Source: Malania oleifera
Taxonomy: Eukaryota > Streptophyta > Magnoliopsida > Santalales > Ximeniaceae
Length of the DNA: 64,000 nucleotides
Direction: 5' to 3'
Assembly: GCF_029873635.1 (NCBI RefSeq)
Contig: NC_080418.1
Coordinates: 10,120,062 to 10,184,061 of the forward strand
Shown here: positions 54,871-64,000 of the stretch, piece by piece
Numbering within the stretch: position 1 is the stretch's first letter
How the letters are laid out: every line of letters starts with the position of its first letter
The notes under the pieces: generated by a model
What the model saw: the letters and a program-made list of their open reading frames with translations, nothing else
What the model was told of the DNA's origin: nothing
Databases searched by the model: none
Made by a program: the position numbers and the translations under genes

Positions 54871-57800
54871 TGTTCTAATTGAACGAGTTCGAGTTTATGT
54901 TTCTTATATTTGTTTATAAACGGATTAACCTGAGTCCAACCGTTTAAGTCCCATAAACTAATTTGAACTTGACTTTGCAACATGTTTTGCAACCCTTACT
55001 CTTTTTGAATATGTCAAGGGCCTCTTTTGTCTTGGTGTTTGCTCTCCTTGCTTCTCATATGTGCTTCTTTATTTGGGCCCCTTGATAATTATACAAGGGC
55101 TTAAACTTCCCACTATTGGTCGTTGTGGGTGACTCGTGATTAGATTAGACTATAACATTTACAGTTATTGTAGTAGTGACTTTAATAGGCCATTTGAAAT
55201 CTTTAACATGGGGTATGAGTGTATCTTGCACAATATTTTCTCCTTATCCCTTCACAATAAAAAATGATTATTTTATAGGGACTGCTTGTCTAAGTCCAAG
55301 GAGTCTCTTGGCCCAACACAAGATCTGATGTGTGGTCCATCGTGACTCTGTGGTCCATGCCTCACCATGTTTGCTGAAACGACGGACTTTTAGGATATAA
55401 ATCTCAAGAAGGTTACTATTTTCTTGGTTTTAGAACATATTTTTATTTAATATCAAATTTTATGCATGCCTAAAAATTACACATGAAATTTCAAGTGCAC
55501 ATTCTAGTTTGGTACATTTTGAAGAAAATTAGAAAATAGACTAAAAATTTCATTCATGAATTTTTTAAGACGATAGTGCATGCATATATATAATCGAATA
55601 AAAATAAACTAAAATATTATGGTTACTTTAATTTAATTATTTGTTTATTTGGTCCATTTAAGCTCAATAACTGAGGATACGTGCACACGCACACACACAT
55701 TTGTGTGCTTGTGTATATTGATGAACTTTTAGAAATGGAAAATAAAATATAACAAAAAGCCTAAGGATTCAAATTATCAAAGTGCATTAAACATTTTCTT
55801 TCTCTTTTTCTTTTTTAGATGCAGGGAAATGCCATAAGAAACAAACAAAAGTACAACATTTTCACCACTCTTCTTTGATTGAGAAATATCCAAAATATTT
55901 TGAACAAATAGGATCCTAAATTGAATAAGTAAGTAGATTAAGATCTATTAATAATAAATTTAATTTTTAGTATTTGGGATGGATGGGCCCATTTGACGAG
56001 TGCTTAATGAGTGATAATAGGGGTTTTAATGAGCGAGATACCTATACTTGTGATGGCGTGGTGTTTTATTGTTCTTGTCTTAATTCTTTCGATCCAATGA
56101 GCTAGTCTAGGGCAAGGTCATTGTTTGATTGAAAAATAATTTGATTTCTTTTGAGCCAAATTTCCCTATTTACTTGAGGAATATGACATTCAATCTATTG
56201 GAGAGTCAACCAAATGATCTTTGGGGAATTGTTTATGAATATTAAAACCTACAAGCTAGTTGAAACTTCTTCCTTTTTGTAATAGAACCCTAAATACAGT
56301 TAAGGTTGATATCACAAATGTCATGTAGGAGGCTATAGTTTGCAATAGACAAAGGTTTTTTTTTTTAATATTTATTTTAGGAGATGACTCATTACTCTGG
56401 CATACGCTTCAATAGATGAAATGAAAGTCATTTTCTAGTTTTGTCTCAACTTTTTATGATCCTTTTGGTGAGAATATAACTAGAAAAAAAAAATCTAAGA
56501 TGTTTAATTATCTCTCCAAATATTTAATTCCCATTTTTATTTGAGAAAGATAAGTATTACTAGGGGAATCATACTAACTACAAATCAACAAAGGTACATA
56601 TCCTAGAATTTCAGTTAATCATAAAAGAATGGCAAAGACTTAATTTAATCAAATCATTAACAAAATGCATACTTGTTTCACTACTTGGAAGGCATAAAAC
56701 CTTGGAGTATATGTGATAGGAAGAATTACTTGTAATTAGTGCTTTCAGTTAGAACTTATTAAAGAGTTCATTAGATTGAATGAAAATTTTTGAAAAATGA
56801 TTTCTCAAGTGCTTGTAAAACTCATTTGATCAATTAGAACATAGAGTCTTAAAGGATGAGGAATGGTGATGTGGTCTATTAAGGACTTATCTTTGCTGGT
56901 GAAACTAGTTTGGCTCTTTCTGAGTAAGCATTAATTTTGCACTATTCTTTCTTATAAATATATCAAGGATTTCACTATTCTTGAATGAAAATCTTATTTT
57001 AGTAGATGGTGGAGAATTGTTGCATGTAGTTTGAAAGAGAGGCAATTTGGTGTGTGGGGGTAGGGGACATCTATTCCTATGTAGTGAAATATTTTGTTAG
57101 TTCTCAACTACTCTTGTAGGAACATGAAGAGATGCATGTTAAGGAGAAGTAGCTAGAGTACTTACTGGTGAGTGACCTATTAGATGAGCATGGTACTTGG
57201 AATTTGGATGTGCTCATAAAAAACACGTTTTGTTATCACATAAACCTCAATCCTTATATTTCTTGGATAATCGTAGGGAGAATGTTTTAATCAACAATTT
57301 TAGCATCACTGTTGCATAAATATCAATGATTAGATAGGTGACATCTTGCTCCTAGCAAGCTTGTTGAATGCCAAGAGTTAATGGTTTGCCAAAATGTCAG
57401 CCAAAGGTTAAAGTTGATTTATGATGGAACGAAGGTGTTCCATTAATTGCGTGGGAAAAGGGATGATTTGCTTTTGACCGATAATTATTGTTTTGGAGTC
57501 TGTACAAGTTACAGAGAGTGAATGTCTGATGATAAAAGGCTCCTTCGGTGATGGAGTTCAAAATGCTTCTCTACTCTTTTGTGGTTGATTTCCGTAAGTA
57601 AATTAAATAATTCCAACAGGAAGGGACATAGCTCTCTTCTTCAACACCCTCTAAATTCATGTAAGTGTAATATATATACTACCCCACCCCTTTGAGATTG
57701 AGTATACTATAAACTTGACCGTGTCATTTATCTTTCCTGAATGATTAAGATTAAAATCTTTTATTATTATGTTTATATGCATTTACATATATAGAAATCC

Positions 57801-60094
57801 TTAATTTTTTATTTCATTAATTTTTCTTACTCGCGGAGTGCATAATATCATTTTATTAATCCCCCTCTTTTCTCCAAAATTACAACCTCTCAAAAGTCAC
57901 AACCATCAATATATAGCTTAATTACCTCTATTCTAAGGGTTTCAATAAGCATATTAATAATATATTTGTTTTTCTTTCTAGGGCTCCTCGAGAGAATGTA
58001 TGAACTTTGTAATTAATTAACTATCTAACATACTGATCAATCGAGTTATAATTAAAAAACAAAAGATGGAGGAGGGCGAGATACATGAAGAGCACAATAA
58101 TATTCTCCTCCTCATCTCCGACTAGCTAACTAATATAATAAATTGAACGACAGAGATGGAGAATATTAAACAAATTAAGCAGCTGCTGCAGGTTGCATTG
58201 TTTTGGGTACGTACCCAATACTTTAAACAGAAGAATACAGAAGAGTTGTTGGCATATTTTAATTTTTGGAGCGTTTCAGGGAGAGAAATTTTAGAAAAAG
58301 GTTGGCAAGAGAACACATGCATATGGATTATTCATTCATTCATTCATGTTGGCATCCCTGTCATTGTCGATCTCATCATATATATATAATACTTATATAT
58401 AACAAATGTATCTACATATAGAGTAAGGTACAAAATTGAAGACAGGAAATTAGGGAATCGATTGACGTCTGTGTAAGTGATGTGTGTGGGTTTGTATGTT
58501 GTGGGTTTTGTTTAATTGTTTATTGTGAAAGCAGAACTGTTTGAGTGTCAGTGAAGTATTAATGCATGAGTATGGAAGAATGAGCCAACCACGGTCCAAT
58601 GGTTATCTGCTAGCTACCATATATTTTATATATATATAATTGCAGCAAGCTAGCTAGTTCCTGCAACAGCAGTTAGGACTACTCGTGAACCTCACCATGC
58701 AATACACCAATTCTAGCTGTTCATAGGATTTTTGTGCTTCTGGTCTGCAAATATATAAAAGTACAAAAAAAAAAAACTTTGGAATTCAAAACCCAATTCC
58801 CAATTCATGATGTGAGGGATACATATTAGCAAGCATCTTGGCTAGTTACGTATATATGAATGAAAAAAATATTTTGAATGAAGTTTATGTTTACATGGGT
58901 TCTTATAGTTTGGTGTATAAAGTTAGGTTATAGAAGTTGTGATTTGGAGGTTTTAAGATTGTAGGTTCAGTTTTTTGCTTATGGTTTGTTTGGTGAACTG
59001 TTAGTGGTCGGTTAATGGATGGGATGGGAGCAATGATTTCTCCATTTGATTTGGTGCTGCTTAGGTGAGTCCAAAGATCTTGTCTATATAGGAGTTTTAG
59101 GTCATACGAAAAAATGGTTTATTTATAAAAGTTAAAAGTTAATTCTCAAAGATATTGTATTATCTATAAACAATTTAAGCTTTGACTCTTGCATGGTTCA
59201 TCATTTGACTTCTATGTGGGGGTCGGACGATTTCAAATCTCCTTAGGAGGGGATCAATGGAGATTAAGGATAGGGTTCAACGACTATCCATTAAAAAGCA
59301 TTGCATATAAATGAACACATTCATATTTTTTTTCTAAAAAGAAAGCCTATAAACATGAGCAATGATTGGCCATGTTGCCAATAATTAGCTAGCTAGGTGC
59401 CATAACAATTTTTCACAAGAGATATACTATATATATTGTAGTCCTTTTTAAAAAAAAAAAAAATTACTTTAACTAATTTCTAGAATTAATCTTGATCTCT
59501 ACATGTTTTTTTCTAGTAAATAATTTGTCACCTAAAAAGGCTAAAAATACAATGGTGGACGATCATTATTTGATTAGTTGCAGTTAACTAGCTCCCCATC
59601 TTCACTTTTCATAGTTATGACATGGATATGAAATATGAATGAGCTTAAGATGATCTACATTTTTCTAAAATTATACCAACCTATATATATAATGTATATA
59701 ATTTGTACATTCAAAGAATATGCAGTACTGATGCTCGACCTTAGAAGAAAATCGATTTCCATTTTTATGTTCATCTAAGTACATAATTCATTTATGAGCA
59801 AATTATATCTTATTCGTCGAATGATGATCACAAAATATGCAAGAGGGCTTGAAATATATGAGGAATAAGTCCTTGGATGACATAGAGAACCTCATTTAAT
59901 TTTTTTCTCCCTTAAATTTCATCAATATTTATAATTTCACACAATTTTCGAACTTGAAAGTATCAATACAAGAGAGCCAAGATCCATGTTTATCAGTCTC
60001 AATGATGGAAGAAGGCCCCTTGCAGCTATAACATATATATATAAGATGAAGTCGAAAATAAAATTACGGACAATAAATATGGAAACCAAGCTGA
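54871..60094. other. Gene-poor AT-rich DNA, 3' side of the zinc-finger gene
   Basis: I found no gene or element with clear family features in these 5.2 kb. Short open frames at 58122-58389 overlap on both strands and look random. Possible old LTR debris exists, but no termini were found. An ACAC-rich run lies at 55682-55700. Confidence 0.5.
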
Positions 60095-60100
60095 TTTATT
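60095..60100 (-). terminator. Poly(A) signal for the zinc-finger gene
   Basis: AATAAA on the minus strand, 31 nt downstream of the stop codon. It is unusually close to the stop but plausible; further A/T-rich signals lie beyond. Confidence 0.5.
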
Positions 60101-60131
60101 TGCCATTCAAGCACATAACTTCAACCACAAT

Positions 60132-61046
60132 TTACCTCACATTTAGCCGAAGCTCAAGGTCCAAATACTCTTCCATTGCGCCAATGGTCTGCGGTCGAAG
60201 ATGATGATGATGTCGAGTCGAATTTGTTTCTAGGAGCAAAGGTAGCAATGCTTCGTCCTCCTCCGGTCTCTGTCTCTTGATCCTAACAGCAGCAGCCTCC
60301 TCCTTCCCGGCCGCAAAATCCAAGCTCACAGACAAATTGGGATAGTGAACACTATCTTTAGTACCATTCTGTACTAGTACCATTGATTTCTTCTTGCTCG
60401 AATTATTCTCTCCTCTTTCTGTTTTCAAATCTGAAGAGATGCTGCTGCTAGAAGTTCTAGTGGTGAACACCAAATCAGACCAGCTGGGTTGCTCTTGAAC
60501 AATACAAAAAGACTTATTCTTCTTCTGATGGTGAATGTCGCTAGGTGTGGGTGAAACCCTAGCTGGTGGTGAGAATAGTACCACAGGTGATGCAACAACC
60601 CTAGGGGCACTAGGGTTAGTGGGCTTATTGTAAACCAAGCTTTCAATCACCTGATCTGTGCAATCAACTACACCCATTAATGAACTTTTGCTTGGAGTAT
60701 GACATTGAAGGTTGTGAGGGTGAAGAACTTGATGATGATCATGATTATGGGGAGGCTGAGGATCGGTATCAGGACCAGCCAGGGGGAACTGCCTGAGCCT
60801 AGCTCTGTCCCTTCTGTGGACATTCATGTGACCACCCAAGGCTTGGGCTGACCTGAATTCTCTTCTGCAGAAGCTGCAGCAATAAGATCTTGGAGGCCAT
60901 ATGAAGGCACCAAAGGGCCCGGCTGCATCTTCTTCGAAAGCCCTCTCTTCCCATGTATTGAAGTGGTGATGATGAGATTTGCAGCTGTGTTTGCCTGGTG
61001 GTGATGGTGATTTCTTCCACATCTCATGATATGCTCCTTTGTCCAT
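60132..61046 (-). CDS. SUPERMAN/RABBIT EARS-type C2H2 zinc-finger transcriptional repressor
   Basis: 304 residues, intronless, as is usual for this family. Residues 34-37 read EERAF, as in RABBIT EARS/ZFP10-type members, followed by WPPRSY (50-55). A single zinc finger uses C57, C60, H73 and H77 and includes the plant-specific QALGGH (68-73) and the [13 protein letters not shown] extension that defines the SUPERMAN group. A basic KRQR at 257-260 may serve nuclear import. The C-terminus carries an EAR repression motif, LDLELRL (295-301); LSVSLDF (238-244) is a weaker candidate. His-rich runs occur at 24-28 and 279-282. Family members act in the nucleus, bind DNA through the single finger, and repress growth or floral-organ boundary genes through TOPLESS-type co-repressors. 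Which orthologue this is cannot be settled from one protein. It is the only intact host gene seen. Confidence 0.95.
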   Translation of the reverse strand: MDKGAYHEMWKKSPSPPGKHSCKSHHHHFNTWEERAFEEDAAGPFGAFIWPPRSYCCSFCRREFRSAQALGGHMNVHRRDRARLRQFPLAGPDTDPQPPHNHDHHQVLHPHNLQCHTPSKSSLMGVVDCTDQVIESLVYNKPTNPSAPRVVASPVVLFSPPARVSPTPSDIHHQKKNKSFCIVQEQPSWSDLVFTTRTSSSSISSDLKTERGENNSSKKKSMVLVQNGTKDSVHYPNLSVSLDFAAGKEEAAAVRIKRQRPEEDEALLPLLLETNSTRHHHHLRPQTIGAMEEYLDLELRLNVR

Positions 61047-61071
61047 CTTCAGTATAGTGGTAGATAATAAT

Positions 61072-61092
61072 GCTAGCTAGCTAGCTAGCTAG
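61072..61092. repeat. (CTAG)n microsatellite in the 5' leader
   Basis: About five GCTA/CTAG units, self-complementary, 26-46 bp upstream of the ATG of the zinc-finger gene. Confidence 0.85.
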
Positions 61093-61157
61093 GGCAGTAG
61101 AAGGAACTAATATTGACTTACAAGAGGCACTAGTATTTAAAGTGCGGTACATGTATA

Positions 61158-61166
61158 GATATATAA
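61158..61166 (-). promoter_or_regulatory. Possible TATA box of the zinc-finger gene
   Basis: The minus strand reads TATATATC about 112-120 nt upstream of the ATG. A second candidate (TTAAATA) lies closer, near 61134-61140. No start site can be proven. Confidence 0.4.
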
Positions 61167-61169
61167 CTT

Positions 61170-62113
61170 GGAGATCTATGTTAAGGAGCCAGGATGGTAG
61201 CTAGCTAGGGAGACATTTGCTTAATCGCATACAAAATCTATGCAGAGAAATAGCTCAGGCAGTGAAAAGGGTAAACCCTAGATAGGCCTGCACAGTTACA
61301 GTTACTGATGGATAACTTCTGATGATGAGAGAGATCGGTTATGGCTGAAGTGAGCTTAATTACTCAAAAACCTAGTTTGATCTGAAGTACTAGCTAATTG
61401 ATTAACAAATAAAATTCTAGGTGCTAACAAATCATGTGATTTTAAATTAGGCGATCACCCTCTTGTCTGCATGCATATTTCTCCTTAGAAAATACCACTA
61501 GGGGCCACGGGGGGTGGGACAAGTTGTAGGGCAGTTTTGAATTCGTCACTATAGAATAAGTTAAACACCAATAAGGGCCAAAACTTCTCATTTAAGAATT
61601 CAAGTATGAATTAGAATAAGTCACTGTATATGTGCTTTTAATTTATGATAACATATTTAAAACTATAATATATGTGATTGGGGTTTGCGTACAAGAAATG
61701 CCTACTTTTTTATAATAACTAAAATTAATTTTTTGGCCCGGAAAACTGCCAATAGTAATTAAAAACACTTTCAAATCAAGTGCCCAATTATCAACCTAGT
61801 CCGGTTGAGCGCTCCCTAGTTTTCATGCATGATTATGTATAAAGCCCTTGTAGAATTAAAATTAAAGCTTGTCGCAATAAGATCATAAAATGCTGGCATG
61901 TATCTCATGTGATCGATGTTGACACGGTGAAAGGTGACAAACATTTCAATTTGCCTAGGCATCTAGCAGATGAAGTTTCAAAGAACTTAAAAGGAGGAAC
62001 TCAAGTTAGCATTATTAGATCAATGCCCTTCATGTTGTACCTTCCTTGTTGTATATGAAATTTCCTTTATCCATCTTCTCTTTCTTTACTATAAAAAAAA
62101 AATAGAACAAATC
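61170..62113. other. Upstream region of the zinc-finger gene
   Basis: No further gene recognised. AT-rich with several ctagctag and catgcat-type palindromes. It probably includes the promoter. A short stretch at 61970-62060 resembles the end of a copia RNase H-flank, but too weakly to call. Confidence 0.4.
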
Positions 62114-62530
62114 CCTGTGTTACTGTCTAGCCATCACGTATATCATATATACGTAAAGTTAAATATAAGAGATTGTACATGACTGGTATCATTCATTGGG
62201 ATGGATAGCTCTCTTGAATGTAGTTAAATTTTCTAATTCACTATTTGCATGGTAGAAGAGAACAAGAAGAATGTATAATAAGAACTCGTTTTCACAACTA
62301 AAAATGTCATATGTTTTTCCATTAACCATAACTCTTTGTGTTATTGTCTAGCCATCATATAATTAAGTTAAATATAAGAGATTATATAAGACGATTATCA
62401 TTCATTGGGTTGGCTAGTTGTCTCGAATGTTGTTAAATTTTTTAGTTTAGTAATTCTATGGTAGAAGAGACTAGAAGAATGGAGAATAAAAACACTTTTA
62501 CAATTGAAAATGTCATGTATTTTTTTTTTT
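62114..62530. repeat. Tandem duplication, ~219-bp unit, two copies
   Basis: 'gtgttactgtctagccatca' at about 62118 and 'gtgttattgtctagccatca' at about 62337 begin two collinear copies. Both contain aagttaaatataagagatt, atcattcattggg, tggtagaagaga and aaaatgtcat. Copies differ by substitutions and small indels. Confidence 0.9.
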
Positions 62531-63538
62531 TTAATCATAAGTACTTTATTTTATAGTTGTTGACTCGTGATTAGCAACCAATCATTGAAAGATCTTGATA
62601 GCCTTAAAGTTGTCATTTTTATTCTCCACTAAAAATGTTAACCATGATAGGTGAATCAAGAATTAAGCTAGAGATCCACTTTGTATATATTAAATTTCAA
62701 ACAATTAATTATATCTTACCTGTAAACATCACTTGGAGAGACCTTTTGAAGAAGAGGAATTTTTTTTTTTTTTTTTTGTCTTTTTATTTTTCAGTGATGA
62801 AAGACCTTAACGGGGAGATTACATCAGATCTTGCTAGTTTTATTTTAATAATTTTTCAATGTTACGAGGAAACTCTTGAAGTTGATATATTTTTAGTGCT
62901 CAAAGAGTGTTGCAATTGTGGTGAGTTTGAGAGGCTTGAATTCCTCTATGATCCCTTTAAAAGGAGGTTGTATTAATCTAATAGATGTACGGACTAGAAG
63001 TCTCCAAAATAGATTAACAAAGGTGTTGGACAAGGTAATATTTCTAGTAGTATAGTAAGAATGTCTTTATTAAAGGCTTTCAAATTTTGGTTGCATCTTT
63101 GGCAGCTAAGGAATGTATAAAGTTTGGAGCTAGCTACTTATGAAAATACTAAATTGAAAAAAGTGTTGAGTTTGATAGGTATTGATAATAAGTTTTGAAC
63201 TAAAAAGGTGTTAAAATTCATGTAGTCTTGTTCAATTTGTGTGATTTAAATATTTGGTGCCTCCACAACCACGTTTCACACCCTTCATTTTCGGCACCCC
63301 TTGTTTAATACCAATCACAATATTCATCTCCTTTGCATGATTACTAAATTAGTCGTGTCCTCACTAGCCATCTGAATCGAAGTTATGGGGCAAGAGTGCA
63401 AGATTCTAGTAATTATAGGCATTGAAGATTCTGAGCTTGATTTTGGAGTATAAAGTGGTAGTGTAACTACTCATCTCCGAATCTTGTTTTTGTGATAACT
63501 ATCAAGCTTCGTCATGAACACATATAACTTGGGATTTG

Positions 63539-63540
<2 letters not shown>
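62531..63540. other. No recognisable gene
   Basis: An open frame at 62635-62976 runs through a T-run and shows no family resemblance. The rest is AT-rich. Confidence 0.45.

Positions 63541-63616
<76 letters not shown>
63541..63616. repeat. (GA)n microsatellite
   Basis: About 37 uninterrupted GA units. Confidence 0.98.
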
Positions 63617-63618
<2 letters not shown>

Positions 63619-63733
63619 CTTCACCATACCTTGCTGCACCTATAAGTTCTTTACCCTCATATGCCAAAGTATGAAATTTCCCTATTCCATCAAACTTAAC
63701 AACGTCAAACTTTACAGGAGAATTCCCAGCCAT
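63617..63733 (-). pseudogene. Copia gag N-terminus cut by the GA microsatellite
   Basis: ATG at 63733 on the minus strand reads MAGNSPVKFDVVKFDGIGKF, the style of a copia gag start, just inside a PBS. After some 35 codons the frame runs into the (GA)n tract and loses any resemblance. The next sequence (below 63541) is not gag-like. Confidence 0.6.
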
Positions 63734-63744
63734 TGCAACCAATA

Positions 63745-63755
63745 CCTCTGATACC
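63745..63755 (-). promoter_or_regulatory. tRNA-iMet primer-binding site
   Basis: The minus strand reads TGGTATCAGAG, four bases after the LTR edge. Confidence 0.8.
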
Positions 63756-63759
63756 AATT

Positions 63760-64000
63760 TGTTGTGCAAAGTATACACCGATGTGCGGTGGAAACACAAA
63801 TTGCATCAGAACATGTAACGCAACAATCAATGATGAACAATACGAAAACAATCAATCACAAAGATAATAAAGGAAAGCAATAAAAACACACGACATAAGA
63901 ATTTGCGTGGTTTGGCAATGTGCCTACATCCATGGGAGTAAGCGGTTGATTTTCACTACCGTATAAATCAATGATTACAAAATATTGTTATTATGCTAAC
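63760..64000 (-). repeat. Copia 5' LTR, cut by the window end
   Basis: The plus-strand edge TGTTGTGCAAAG lies next to the PBS. The inside contains 'agaatttgcgtggtttggcaatgtgcctac', split here by a few differences from the usual copia LTR block. The other end lies beyond the window. Confidence 0.7.

Noticed and set aside
58122-58389. Overlapping frames of 66 and 77 codons on opposite strands
   Set aside because: Mutually overlapping, no family resemblance, AT-rich context, no splice or promoter support.
60425-61027. Further minus-strand open frames overlapping the zinc-finger gene
   Set aside because: They are out-of-frame shadows of the 304-codon gene, which alone carries the conserved finger and EAR motif.

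Overview
The window looks like a stretch of a eudicot nuclear genome, probably a woody species (this is inferred). It is AT-rich and mostly gene-poor. It is filled with decayed plant transposable elements: Ty1/copia, Ty3/gypsy chromovirus, SINE, LINE, CACTA-like, MULE-like and Helitron-like pieces. I found one intact host gene, a SUPERMAN/RABBIT EARS-type single C2H2 zinc-finger repressor on the minus strand at 60132-61046. No tRNA, rRNA or CRISPR was recognised.

Layout, 1-26 kb. 1-3.4 kb is AT-rich with two LTR-like direct repeats. 3.4-5.28 kb is the 5' end of a minus-strand copia element (gag remnant, primer-binding site, LTR). 5.36-6.07 kb is a minus-strand pseudogene of a tropinone-reductase-like SDR that still has two GT-AG introns. 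6.4-9.6 kb has inverted repeats, a SINE and a hAT-like element. 10.35-11.0 kb is a tandem repeat of about 190 bp. 11205-16768 is a full-length but dead Tork-type copia element with two 422/423-bp LTRs. 17-22.8 kb is mostly unrecognised sequence with dispersed repeats and a Helitron-like end. 22844-26060 is a second, minus-strand copia element lacking its 5' end and most of its reverse transcriptase.

Layout, 26-43 kb. 26820-35126 is an 8.3-kb element with 2.15-kb LTRs, a perfect CCTTC target-site duplication, a SIRE-like gag and no pol (TR-GAG type), nested inside an older LTR. 35.4-37.2 kb is a minus-strand gypsy LTR. 38.4-42.1 kb holds CACTA-like subterminal repeats, large microsatellites and a 632-bp MULE-like MITE with a 10-bp duplication. 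A plant mobile domain remnant follows at 42.08-42.35 kb.

Layout, 43-64 kb. 43-53.7 kb is a nested cluster. A degenerate copia pair in the order internal-LTR-internal-LTR is interrupted by a solo gypsy LTR (43179-45350) and by an internally deleted Tekay/Del-like gypsy element (45510-50933). That gypsy element carries a near-perfect 69-bp-arm palindrome just before its 3' LTR. 54.2-54.87 kb is the 3' end of a LINE. 54.9-60 kb shows no gene. After the zinc-finger gene come a tandem duplication of about 219 bp, a long GA microsatellite and the start of a third minus-strand copia element that runs off the window.

The elements do not form a pathway; they record successive insertions. Several unrelated LTR families here carry short repeated palindromic motifs with a GTCGAC-like core, and in the two best cases these lie just upstream of the LTR TATA box. 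This is the most intriguing shared pattern in the window.
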